From Candidatus Gastranaerophilales bacterium (GTDB taxonomy: Bacteria > Cyanobacteriota > Vampirovibrionia > Gastranaerophilales > Gastranaerophilaceae), in assembly GCA_944323655.1 (NCBI GenBank), contig CALUTL010000001.1, forward strand, positions 62,001-126,000: DNA of 64,000 nt, written 5' to 3'. Shown one piece after another: positions 19,894 to 27,663 of the stretch. Position numbers and translations under genes: made by a program. Within the stretch, counting starts at the first letter, position 1; each line of letters starts with the position of its first letter. The notes beneath the pieces were generated by a model, which saw only the letters and a list, made by a program, of their open reading frames with translations, was not told the origin of the DNA and made no database searches.

Positions 19894-19935
19894 CAGAAGT
19901 TTTTATCTTTACTTAAAAAACTTCTGCTTTTATTT
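19894..19935 (-). terminator. Bidirectional terminator after rubrerythrin
   Basis: Stem CAGAAGTTTTT/AAAAACTTCTG with T runs on both strands, 15 bases after the rubrerythrin stop. Confidence 0.8.
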
Positions 19936-19940
19936 TTTTA

Positions 19941-20519
19941 TTAATATTTTTCACATAAAACTTCAAAATAGGCTCTTGGATGATGGCAATTTGGACATTT
20001 TTCAGGAGCTTTTGTGCCTTTATACAAATATGCGCATTTTCGGCACATCCACTCCGTTTCGCTATCCTTCTTAAACACCAGATCATTTTTTATGTTTTCT
20101 AACAATTTTTTATATCTGTTTTCGTGATGTTCTTCACAATTTCTGACATTTCGAAAAGTATTTGCAATTTCGTCAAATCCCTCGGCTTTTGCGGTTTCTT
20201 CGGCTTCTACATATAATTTTGACCATTCCTCATGCTCACCTTTTATTGCGCTTTCAAGATTTTCTTCAGTTGTACCCATCTCAAACGGGTAGGTGCCTGT
20301 GACTGTGCCTAAAGTGTTTCCGATATGTTCGTAAAAAAGTTTTGCATGTTCCATTTCGTTTTCCGCAGTCATCAAAAAAATTTCCGCAATCTGCTCGTAA
20401 CCTTCTTCTTTTGCTTGTTTTGCAAAGTAAGTATAACGGTTTCTTGCCTGAGATTCTCCCGCAAATGAGTTGATTAAATTTTGTTCTGTCTTTGTTCCTT
20501 TTAGTTTTTCTGTATTCAT
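19941..20519 (-). CDS. rbr: Rubrerythrin
   Basis: Non-haem diiron peroxidase that detoxifies hydrogen peroxide in anaerobes. The 192-aa protein has the four-helix ferritin-like domain with the ExxH-type iron ligands (NEMEHAKLFYEH and NCEEHHENRYKKL) and helix 1 residues FAGESQARNRYTYFAKQAKEEGY, followed by a C-terminal rubredoxin-like domain with two CxxC pairs (CRKCAYLY and CPNCHHPR). Its presence fits an anaerobic or microaerobic lifestyle. The ribosome site is GGGAGG. It is transcribed alone, with a terminator behind it. Confidence 0.96.
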   Translation of the reverse strand: MNTEKLKGTKTEQNLINSFAGESQARNRYTYFAKQAKEEGYEQIAEIFLMTAENEMEHAKLFYEHIGNTLGTVTGTYPFEMGTTEENLESAIKGEHEEWSKLYVEAEETAKAEGFDEIANTFRNVRNCEEHHENRYKKLLENIKNDLVFKKDSETEWMCRKCAYLYKGTKAPEKCPNCHHPRAYFEVLCEKY

Positions 20520-20678
20520 AATAACCTCCCGCTTTTATAATAATTTTGAGGGAAATTTCAGACAATTAGCAAACAGGATTAGCCGGCAGGGCAATTTTTA
20601 AATAAAAATATTACACTTTTTCGGGATTATAACGACAGGTGAAAAAATCATAATAAGTTATACAAGGGGTGATTTTAT

Positions 20679-20846
20679 ATGAATTTATTTAATTACACTA
20701 AAAAACTTTCCGAAAAAATTTCATATTACGACCGCCTGACTCGTGAAACGAAAAAGAATTTTTCAATGTCAAACCCGTTTGCCGTTCCCGCTGTCAAAAC
20801 CGTAATCTGGGTTGAAAATTGTAATGAAAAAGATAATAACGATTAA
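20679..20846 (+). CDS. Small protein of unknown function, 55 aa
   Basis: Short gene supported by its own ribosome site: AAGGGG lies eight to nine bases before the ATG. The product, starting MNLFNYTKKLSEKISYYDRL and ending VENCNEKDNND, has a basic N-terminal half with Lys, Arg and Tyr, then SNPFAVPAVKTVIWV, a short hydrophobic patch, and an acidic tail. No domain is recognised. It lies between rubrerythrin (divergent) and the ABC ATPase gene (convergent). Confidence 0.65.
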   Translation: MNLFNYTKKLSEKISYYDRLTRETKKNFSMSNPFAVPAVKTVIWVENCNEKDNND

Positions 20847-20885
20847 TAAAACCTGTATTTTTAACAATTCCGGCACATCAAAAGT

Positions 20886-21926
20886 TTAATAAATTCTTGT
20901 ACCGCTTTCAAAATCAAACAAATAGATATCTTCTTCTTTTATGCTAAGTTCGATTTCTTCCTTAATCTCATAATCCGGCGGAAGCTTTGCACTGCATTTT
21001 GAATTTCCGATATTAAAATAAACTATTTTTTCACTTCCCAAAAGCTCATACATATCGACTTTTGCAGAGAACTTAACATCACCGCCGCAAACCATTTTCT
21101 CAGGACGGATTGCGAGAATAACCTTTCCTGAAGCCGGAAGCCCGTTAATTTTGACTCTATGACATTCAAATTCAGCAAATCCTTCAACAATATCAGCATT
21201 GATGAAATTCATCTGCGGAGAACCCACAAACCCTGCAACAAAAGTGTTCGAAGGATTGTTATAAATTTCTTCAGGCGGCGCCACCTGCTGAATTTTACCT
21301 TTATCCAAAACTACAATTCGATCCCCCATAGTGAGAGCCTCTGTCTGGTCGTGAGTTACATATATAAATGTCGTCTGAAGCTTTTCATGAAGCTTCTTAA
21401 TTTCTGACCTCATCTGAACCCGAAGTTTTGCATCCAAATTTGAAAGCGGTTCATCCATCAAAAACACTTTCGGATTTCTGACAATCGCACGCCCTAAAGC
21501 AACCCTTTGGCGCTGCCCGCCCGAAAGCTGTTTGGGTTTTCTGTCCAAGTATTCCGTCAAATCCAAAATTTCTGCCGCTTCCTGAACTTTCTTTTCTATC
21601 GTTGCTTTGTCAATTTTGCGCATCTTAAGCCCGAATGCTATATTTTCCCTGACCGTCATGTGCGGATATAGTGCATAACTCTGGAATACAAATGCTATAT
21701 CTCGATCCTTCGGCGGAATATCGTTAACTTTTTTATCACCTATATAAATATCCCCGCCGGAAATTTCTTCCAAACCGGCTATCATCCTTAAAATCGTGGA
21801 TTTTCCGCACCCGGAAGCCCCTACCAATACTATAAACTCTTTATCTTTGATTTCCAAATCAATATTATCTATTACGACTTTACTGTCGTACTTTTTACAG
21901 ACATTTTTTAATGTTACGCTACTCAT
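20886..21926 (-). CDS. ABC transporter ATPase, MalK/UgpC type
   Basis: ATP-hydrolysing subunit of a carbohydrate-type ABC importer. The 346-aa protein has Walker A GASGCGKST (about 38-46), Q-loop FVFQSYALYPHMTVREN, signature LSGGQRQR, Walker B VFLMDEPLSNLD and H-loop VTHD, followed by a C-terminal TOBE/regulatory domain typical of MalK, UgpC and MsmK. No permease or binding protein is in the window, as is common for shared MsmK-type ATPases. Its start overlaps the end of the kinase-like gene by eight bases, an unusual pairing suggesting coupled expression. Confidence 0.95.
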   Translation of the reverse strand: MSSVTLKNVCKKYDSKVVIDNIDLEIKDKEFIVLVGASGCGKSTILRMIAGLEEISGGDIYIGDKKVNDIPPKDRDIAFVFQSYALYPHMTVRENIAFGLKMRKIDKATIEKKVQEAAEILDLTEYLDRKPKQLSGGQRQRVALGRAIVRNPKVFLMDEPLSNLDAKLRVQMRSEIKKLHEKLQTTFIYVTHDQTEALTMGDRIVVLDKGKIQQVAPPEEIYNNPSNTFVAGFVGSPQMNFINADIVEGFAEFECHRVKINGLPASGKVILAIRPEKMVCGGDVKFSAKVDMYELLGSEKIVYFNIGNSKCSAKLPPDYEIKEEIELSIKEEDIYLFDFESGTRIY

Positions 21927-23052
21927 CTTCTAATATAATTCCTTTTTCAACAGGCAAAATTATGTTGAATGTAGTTCCTTTCATTATTTCAGTTTCTACC
22001 CAGATTGTTCCGTGAAGCTTGTCTACAAGAGTTCTTACCGTACTTAAAACAATAGAACGAATGAAATTCTTCTTATTTATTTTTTCAAGCTGAGAATATG
22101 GCTCAAAAAGATTCTCCAAATCAGCTTCTTTAAACCCCGTTCCGGTATCCTTTATGGAAATCTGCAAGTATGCTCTGCTATCAGCTTGATTTATAACTTT
22201 AACACCACGCTTCATTACATTTTCCATATCCGGGTTCATTAATGTTACTGTAATTGAGCCTATCTCCGTCATTTTCAAAGACACATCAAGAATATTTTTT
22301 ATCGCTGTTTTTAATACACTGTCATCTGTTGTTACAGTTTTTGATGCCAATTCTTCGTATTCTAAATTTACAGAAACCTTTTTCCCTAAAAGTGCGCTGT
22401 CAAATGACCTTATTACTTCCTGAACCGCATTCACTGCATCAAAGGTTTTTATATCAAATTTTACAAGGCTCGATTCGGCTTTTGAAAATTCAAAAAACTT
22501 ATCTATAAAATACAATAACTCCGAAGCATTTTTGCCTATAATTTTTACGTACTTATCCTGCTTTTCGGAAAGCTCTCCGCCTAAGCCGTCACCCAAAGCA
22601 TTAGAAAAACCTATTATAGATTGCAGCGGAGATTTGAAATCATTCGCAAGCCTTGTTAACATCATATTTTTATCTTTGTTCAGCTTGCCTGTTTTTTCGG
22701 CGTTTGCAAGAACCTTTGTCATTGCGGTTACATCACGAATAGTTACAATAAATTGATCTTCATACTGCGAAGAATTCAATTCTATAAAAAACTCGTTATT
22801 CTCATCGGTTGAAGCACCTGCAATTACCGGCACGTGCTTTGATGCCGACTGGCCTGCCAGTTCAAAACCTTTATTGACGAAATCATCAAAATAATAATCC
22901 GCTTCTTCCGTCATATCTATATTAAAAAGAAACTCGGCCTCTCGGTTTGCCCACGTTATACGGCCATTACCGTCCAGTAATAAAACAGCATCAGGCAGAT
23001 GCTTTAATATTTCTTTCAAATTAAATCCACTGAATAGATTAGTAAAATTCAT
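21919..23052 (-). CDS. Histidine-kinase-like sensor without phospho-acceptor His
   Basis: PAS domain (about 13-115, PDAVLLLDGNGRITWANREAEFLF), then a dimerisation region and a GHKL ATPase domain (about 215-370), total 377 aa, no membrane segment. In the H-box, the position of the phosphorylated histidine is Asn137 (LANDFKSPLQSIIGF, where active kinases have SHELRTPL). The N-box keeps one Asn (IKNILDVS) and the G1 box is intact (DTGTGF), but the G2 Gly-rich lid is replaced by NFIRSIVLSTVR. It is probably a pseudokinase or a signal-binding scaffold. No response regulator is adjacent; the downstream overlapping gene is an ABC ATPase. Confidence 0.85.
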   Translation of the reverse strand: MNFTNLFSGFNLKEILKHLPDAVLLLDGNGRITWANREAEFLFNIDMTEEADYYFDDFVNKGFELAGQSASKHVPVIAGASTDENNEFFIELNSSQYEDQFIVTIRDVTAMTKVLANAEKTGKLNKDKNMMLTRLANDFKSPLQSIIGFSNALGDGLGGELSEKQDKYVKIIGKNASELLYFIDKFFEFSKAESSLVKFDIKTFDAVNAVQEVIRSFDSALLGKKVSVNLEYEELASKTVTTDDSVLKTAIKNILDVSLKMTEIGSITVTLMNPDMENVMKRGVKVINQADSRAYLQISIKDTGTGFKEADLENLFEPYSQLEKINKKNFIRSIVLSTVRTLVDKLHGTIWVETEIMKGTTFNIILPVEKGIILEDE

Positions 23053-23315
23053 ATTGCCTTAGATCCTATTTTATTATATAATAAATGATAACATAAAAAT
23101 TTTTGCTTTAATTTTCAAAAATATTAATTTTTGTAATTTTTTTTATAAAAACTAGCAAAAAAAATCTTTTTTGAGTTTTAAAGCAAAAAAGCGCGAGTGA
23201 GATTTACAGAAAAAGTAATGAAGATATTTAAGTGGAAAATGCTGTAAAATCGCCCTGTGTTTTATAAGGCAAAAATGCGTATGTAGTAAACTCCAGAAAG
23301 TAAAGGATGTGAACT

Positions 23316-23648
23316 ATGAGAGAAATTAACAACAACTCCAATAATCTGAATTTTTCAGGTATTCAAAAGTTTGATCCGCAAAAAGAAAATCAGCACACCT
23401 CTGCCGAAGTTCAGCCTGAAGCTGCACCTCAAAAAGAATTGCAGGATCTTTCTCAAATGCCTTCTGCTATCACGGGTCGTTCTCTTGTTTTTACAGGCAA
23501 TGCCATTGATAAAGATCTTCAATTTTTGATGAAAAACCCTGAATTATGCGAAAAAGCAAATACTTTCTTCGATATCGCTGAAAGTCAGCACGGATACGAA
23601 GAAGCTGCAAAACTTATGGACGGGTTTGTAAACGAATTTAAGGACTAA
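23316..23648 (+). CDS. Small protein of unknown function, 110 aa
   Basis: Not recognised. Asn/Gln-rich disordered N-terminus (residues 1-45), then a probably helical C-terminal half (about 60-110, AIDKDLQFLMKNPELCEKANTFFDIA). No signal peptide or membrane segment. The N-terminal NLNFSGIQKF resembles the short N[IF]xFxG-type starts of other unknown proteins in this window (46384). AAAGGATG precedes the ATG. It converges closely on aroQ, leaving seven bases between the stops. Confidence 0.75.
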   Translation: MREINNNSNNLNFSGIQKFDPQKENQHTSAEVQPEAAPQKELQDLSQMPSAITGRSLVFTGNAIDKDLQFLMKNPELCEKANTFFDIAESQHGYEEAAKLMDGFVNEFKD

Positions 23649-23655
23649 TAATAAA

Positions 23656-24090
23656 CTATTTGTTCTGCATTGTGCATAGTGCTTTTATTGCAAGCTTGTA
23701 ACTTTCTGCCCCAAACCCCGAAATCTGCCCCTGACAAACCCCTGCAATTAAGGATTTTTGTCTGAAGTCCTCTCTTGAATGAATGTTTGTCATATGAACC
23801 TCTACTGTCGGAATATTCACAGATGAAATTGCATCTCTTATCGCAACACTTGTATGCGTATAGGCTGCGGCATTAAGCACTATTCCTGACACATCCTTAT
23901 ATGCCTGCTGAATTTTTTCAACAATCTCACCTTCATGATTACTCTGAAATGTTTCTATATCAATCCCAAGCTCAAAAGAATATGCATAAAGCTCCTTTTC
24001 CAAATCCCTTAAAGTCATGCTTCCGTACTTTTCAGGCTCTCTTACCCCTAACATATTCATATTCGGACCGTTTATAACTAATATCTTCAT
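23656..24090 (-). CDS. aroQ: 3-dehydroquinate dehydratase, type II
   Basis: Third step of the shikimate pathway, dehydrating 3-dehydroquinate to 3-dehydroshikimate. The 144-aa protein has the type II pattern: ILVINGPNMNMLGVREPEKYG at the N-terminus with the catalytic Tyr, ETFQSNHEGEIVEKI, GIVLNAAAYTHTSVAIRDAI and PTVEVHMTNIHSREDFR with the catalytic His. The start is supported by AGGAG. Isolated from other aro genes here. Confidence 0.97.
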   Translation of the reverse strand: MKILVINGPNMNMLGVREPEKYGSMTLRDLEKELYAYSFELGIDIETFQSNHEGEIVEKIQQAYKDVSGIVLNAAAYTHTSVAIRDAISSVNIPTVEVHMTNIHSREDFRQKSLIAGVCQGQISGFGAESYKLAIKALCTMQNK

Positions 24091-24200
24091 GCTTGTTTCT
24101 CCTGCAATAATCTTATTATAAAATCAACAGATTGTAAATTTTTATTAAATTTTATTTGAACAATGTAACAAAATAAACATGCTTATTTTATCATGCATGT

Positions 24201-24270
24201 ACAACTATCCCCAAATCTCCTCCCAAGATTATTGTTCAAAGTCGCACTAGAAAGTGTGGCTTTTTTTTAT
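24201..24270 (+). ncRNA. Candidate small RNA with CCUCCC loop
   Basis: No gene explains the strong plus-strand terminator at 24241-24268. Upstream of it a -10-like TATCAT (24189-24194) with GTAACA 18 bases before predicts a start near 24201. The roughly 68-base RNA would contain a first hairpin, AATCT (24214-24218), loop CCTCCCA, AGATT (24226-24230), flanked by ACAA/TTGT, preceded by ATCCCC, then the terminator hairpin. A C-rich, anti-Shine-Dalgarno loop displayed on a stem is the hallmark of translation-repressing RNAs such as the RsaE and LhrC types. The identification is structural only. Confidence 0.5.
24240..24268 (+). terminator. Terminator of candidate small RNA
   Basis: Stem AGTCGCACT/AGTGTGGCT (two G-U pairs), loop AGAA, then eight T. 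No plus-strand protein gene lies upstream. Confidence 0.75.
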
Positions 24271-24505
24271 TCCTTTTTATTAAATGAAATTTATATAATT
24301 TGTAAATAATCTTTAAATATAACGAAATATTAAGCACTCATTTAAATAGAGCTTAAACCCGCCGCAACAGTTAATTTTAGCCAAATTTTAGAATTACTTA
24401 TAAAAAAAATGACAGTCAATTTTAGTTATCGTTTTTTTTTAATAAGAATATGAATAATTTCAAAAACATGAGTGAAGTAATTAACGAGAGAAAGGAGACT
24501 TATTT
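24271..24505. other. AT-rich leader region before 24506 gene
   Basis: About 235 bases without a gene. I see homopolymer runs but no clear promoter or hairpin; the last part holds the ribosome site AAAGGAG for the gene at 24506. Confidence 0.5.
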
Positions 24506-25351
24506 ATGGTTGATGGAATTGATCCTAAGTTAATTAATGGTGGTGCTATCCCAAAACCAAACTTACAAAAAGGAGAAAACACATCCGATAAAACTCAAAC
24601 GACTATCTGGGACAAAGCAGCAAATGCTGCCGGACAAAATATCGCAAATGGGGCTTCTGCAGGAACTACAGCAGTTGCTAAAACTGGTTCAGTATCAGGT
24701 GATGTTGGAATGGGAATTCAAGGATTTACAGTAGAACATACATCGACAGCTTACGCTTACGAAAACGGCGTTGCCTCTGGAACAACAACATATCAGTATG
24801 GAGAACAAAAAACAAATGAAGAGGATCCTGTATCTCAATTTAAAAAACTGGACAAAGATGAGGATTTAAAAGTTTCGGCACAAGAATACACTGATAATAT
24901 TGTTGAAGAATATGTTAAAAACGGACATCAGCTTCCAAGCCAATACGATAATATAGCTGAATTTATCAATGACAAATACCAAGAATTTTTACAATATGCA
25001 GGAGAAGATGCATCTATGAACATTGATGAATTCAGAGCAATGCTTGAAGCCAGATTGAGTGAATCTGCAAAGGATATCGCTAAGGCAGCAGCTGCGGGAG
25101 CTGCAGCAGGCGCTATGAATGGAGTTCTGGATCCGTCAGAGCCTAACCCGCCAGCCCCGCATGAAACTCCGACTGCTGACACTACAGCCTATGAAGGAGA
25201 CCATAATTATAGCGGAGATGTAGATTGGAGTGGAAACGTACCTAATGACATCACCCATAATGTTGTATATTCCGAAAACGGTAAAATAGTTGATACAGAG
25301 CCAGAATATACCTACGACACCACGCACATCAGCGGCAATGACGGTCATTGA
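24506..25351 (+). CDS. Unknown protein with EF-hand-like loop
   Basis: Not recognised; 281 aa. The Gly/Ala/Thr-rich N-terminal third (residues 1-110) has no signal peptide. Around residue 115 is FKKLDKDEDLKVSAQEYTDN, which matches a calcium-binding EF-hand loop (Asp 1, Asp 3, Asp 5, Ser 9, Glu 12 of the loop), and about 60 residues on DASMNIDEFRAML resembles the second half of another. A short Ala/Gly-rich segment (AKAAAAGAAAGAM) and a Pro-rich, then Tyr/His/Asp-rich tail follow. It may be a non-classically secreted surface protein. Ribosome site AAAGGAG; terminator behind it. Confidence 0.75.
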   Translation: MVDGIDPKLINGGAIPKPNLQKGENTSDKTQTTIWDKAANAAGQNIANGASAGTTAVAKTGSVSGDVGMGIQGFTVEHTSTAYAYENGVASGTTTYQYGEQKTNEEDPVSQFKKLDKDEDLKVSAQEYTDNIVEEYVKNGHQLPSQYDNIAEFINDKYQEFLQYAGEDASMNIDEFRAMLEARLSESAKDIAKAAAAGAAAGAMNGVLDPSEPNPPAPHETPTADTTAYEGDHNYSGDVDWSGNVPNDITHNVVYSENGKIVDTEPEYTYDTTHISGNDGH

Positions 25352-25397
25352 GAATATATTAAAAAAACCGACAACTAAATAATATAATAAACAAAAA

Positions 25398-25435
25398 ATA
25401 AAGCAGGTCTGAACAATTCTCAGATCTGCTTTATT
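25398..25435 (+). terminator. Terminator of EF-hand-like protein gene
   Basis: Long stem AATAAAGCAG...CTGCTTTATT with TCTGA/TCAGA extending it and a short loop, about 45 bases after the stop. Confidence 0.75.
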
Positions 25436-25440
25436 AAAAA

Positions 25441-25690
25441 TTGGGGACTTATATAGCAAATTACACAAATATTATAAGAAGCACGTCATTCTGAGGGCTT
25501 TAGCCCGAAGACTCTTTTTATTTTCAAGATCCTTCGCCTTCGGCTCAGGATGACATCAAGAGTTTTACGTCATTCTGAGGACGCTAGTCCGAAGAATCCA
25601 CTTGCGGATTAAGGGTGTCTTCGCTTGCAGCTCAGGATGACGCATTTTTGAAAATTTTTGGGGCTGATATAGCAAATTCCACAAAAATTT
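25441..25690. repeat. Composite repeat block
   Basis: Two tandem units, 25483-25554 and 25567-25642, each begin ACGTCATTCTGAGG and end CTCAGGATGAC, so each is an imperfect inverted repeat able to fold. The pair is enclosed by a direct repeat of about 33 bases: TTGGGGACTTATATAGCAAA at 25441 and TTGGGGCTGATATAGCAAAT at 25659, each continuing with related sequence. The unit type resembles the widespread GTCATTCTGAGG intergenic repeats. No transposase is present. The block fills most of the 429-base gap between genes. Confidence 0.75.
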
Positions 25691-25780
25691 TCTCTTGACT
25701 TTATGCAAAAAATAGCTAAAATATAATTACAGACCACACTTTCAGGGGAAGGTTACAGTTATATTTTTAAGGATTTATTT

Positions 25781-26032
25781 ATGCGTTTAATTGAGAAATT
25801 AAAAGAATTTGAACAGCAATATATGTTTATCCGTTGGGCGACAGGCGGCGAATACGGCAAGCTTGTTTATGCCGGAGATGATTTCATTGAATTTGACGTT
25901 ATTAACGTTGACACAATGGACTATTCGGAAACTGTTTTTATAAACAGCCCTCTGATTTTGGAAGTTGCAATCGGCGGCTCTGATATTGCGCGCATTGTTG
26001 CAGAAATGTCTTCTAAAATTACCCTTGAATAA
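25781..26032 (+). CDS. Small conserved-looking protein, 83 aa
   Basis: Not recognised. A compact, mixed alpha/beta sequence without signal peptide or membrane segment: starts MRLIEKLKEFEQQYMFIRW, then beta-rich GKLVYAGDDFIEFDVINVD, and a C-terminal helix. The pattern of hydrophobic strands with an acidic turn resembles Sm-like small beta-barrels, but this is a weak impression. AAGGAT precedes the ATG. Confidence 0.7.
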   Translation: MRLIEKLKEFEQQYMFIRWATGGEYGKLVYAGDDFIEFDVINVDTMDYSETVFINSPLILEVAIGGSDIARIVAEMSSKITLE

Positions 26033-26109
26033 TTTTTAGCCCCCCGCAATTTAACTGTTTAAGGTCATTTATGCAGTTTTTGCATATATGCCTAAGATTT
26101 TGAGCTTAA

Positions 26110-26754
26110 TTAAATATTGAAGCTTTTTCTGGCACCCTCTTGGTGATAGAACCCGCCGCCGCAGATAGTTTCGATAACTTTCAAGGCAAATTCTCTTGGG
26201 GCATCGACTTGATTAAGATAAAATTCACGATTTGGAAGGTGTTTTATTTTCATAATTGAATTCTGGTTGCTTTCAGCCGGCACGAATAATGAAGCGACTT
26301 CATTATCGAGGAGTCTGACCATTTCGTCATCGTGCTCTGAAGCACCCTTCATAATTTCATAGTAATTGCCTTTTATCGCCATAATTCTTCCGCAAAAAAC
26401 ATGCTGACCGTTTTCCCGATAAAGAGCCTGAGGCTGAAAGTTGCAGCGTGTCGTAAAACTAATCTTATGCCAGAGAATATTCATAATAATAACCGATTTT
26501 TGAGGATCCAGGTCTATATAAATATTCTGAGTGGTAACATTTCTTGAGGCGAAAGCTTCTTTTAATGTATCAACTACATCCTGAAGGTCACCTGCCATGC
26601 CTGCAAAAATTTCAGCCGTATTCATTGTCGCATGCTGATAGTCAAGAAACTGCTTGTACATGTGAGTTGAAACAAGCCCGATACGTTCTTGAATTAGAGC
26701 GGACTTTCTTGATGATGTTTCCGAATTATCAAAGCTTTCGTAATTATTAAGCAA
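26110..26754 (-). CDS. Unknown cytoplasmic protein, 214 aa
   Basis: Not recognised. No signal peptide or membrane helix. The N-terminal half is helical (QERIGLVSTHMYKQFLDYQH), the middle beta-rich (IYIDLDPQKSVIIMNILWHKISFTTRC), and the C-terminus includes ICGGGFYHQEGARKSF. The start codon is TTG; AGGGGG lies nine bases before it. Monocistronic. Confidence 0.7.
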   Translation of the reverse strand: MLNNYESFDNSETSSRKSALIQERIGLVSTHMYKQFLDYQHATMNTAEIFAGMAGDLQDVVDTLKEAFASRNVTTQNIYIDLDPQKSVIIMNILWHKISFTTRCNFQPQALYRENGQHVFCGRIMAIKGNYYEIMKGASEHDDEMVRLLDNEVASLFVPAESNQNSIMKIKHLPNREFYLNQVDAPREFALKVIETICGGGFYHQEGARKSFNI

Positions 26755-26891
26755 TTTTCTAAGCCCCCTGATTGTTCCAGTTTATAACATATTTTAATAT
26801 TAAACATGTACTTATGTAAAGATTATATTTTTTTTCTTTACAAATTTGAATACATACAAATATCTATTTATTTTGATTATAATCTGAATTT

Positions 26892-27632
26892 TTAGCACAA
26901 TTTTTTGGCGATAACCAAAATAGGAGTATAAGTCAACGTAACTTTTTCAAAATTCCTGTTATAGCTGTCACAAAATGCTTTAACGTCGGCAAACTCCCAT
27001 TTTTTATCTCCGAGGGAATTTACTCCCGTGTTTTTGAGATGATAAAGAAGTTCAAGCGGGGTATTAAATTCTAAAGCTTTTGAAAAAGTTTCAAGTTTAA
27101 GAATTTTATAATTTTTCTCCAAAATTTCTCTTAATTCATCCGCTGTCTTGTAAGCAAGCGAAATCCCCGTAATTTTCACCAATTCCGGAAAATTATCGGG
27201 CGAAAAAGTTGTAAAAGCCAAAATTCCGTCACTATTTAAAATATTGCGATATCTGTTTAAGACATCTTCAAGATTACTAAACCACTGAAACATAGCGTTT
27301 GAAATTATTAAATCGAATTTTTGCGAAGTATTAATTCTTGCAGCATTTCCGCAGATAAAATTGTAATTGGAAAGAATTTTACCAAGATATTTTTTAGACT
27401 TTTCGCTCAAATCGTTTGCAGTAAAACTTTCAAAAGACAATTTTTTCTTAATTTCACAGGTTAAAAGCCCAGTTCCGCAGCCGGCTTCAAGAATTTTTCC
27501 GTAATGCTTTCGGACAAGAGAGGTTTCTTCTGCTAGAATTTCAGCAAGAAGCCTCTGGACAACGGCATTTTCGTCATATTTTTCCATTGCTTTTTCAAAA
27601 TGAGATTTAACTGACTTAGGGTTTACCTGCAT
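26892..27632 (-). CDS. bioC: Malonyl-ACP O-methyltransferase
   Basis: SAM-dependent methyltransferase that caps malonyl-ACP so that the fatty acid machinery can build pimeloyl-ACP methyl ester, the first committed biotin step. The 246-aa protein has the BioC N-terminus (VKSHFEKAMEKYDENAVVQRLLAEIL), SAM motif I ILEAGCGTGLLTCEI, FICGNAARIN, and the motif LIISNAMFQWFSNLEDVL. It is the third gene of the bioF-bioG-bioC cluster, 31 bases after bioG, with GAGG before the ATG. Confidence 0.93.
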   Translation of the reverse strand: MQVNPKSVKSHFEKAMEKYDENAVVQRLLAEILAEETSLVRKHYGKILEAGCGTGLLTCEIKKKLSFESFTANDLSEKSKKYLGKILSNYNFICGNAARINTSQKFDLIISNAMFQWFSNLEDVLNRYRNILNSDGILAFTTFSPDNFPELVKITGISLAYKTADELREILEKNYKILKLETFSKALEFNTPLELLYHLKNTGVNSLGDKKWEFADVKAFCDSYNRNFEKVTLTYTPILVIAKKLC

Positions 27633-27663
27633 AACTGCCTCTTTTGGGGTTTATAATAAAATT

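Noticed and set aside
20281-20565. Open frame antiparallel in register to rubrerythrin
   Set aside because: It is a shadow in another frame of a certain gene, with basic low-complexity sequence and no family match.
25733-25750. Ten-base complementarity (CCACACTTTC) between the 25781 gene leader and the small RNA terminator
   Set aside because: The match falls in the terminator stem, which would not be free to pair, and ten bases is short.
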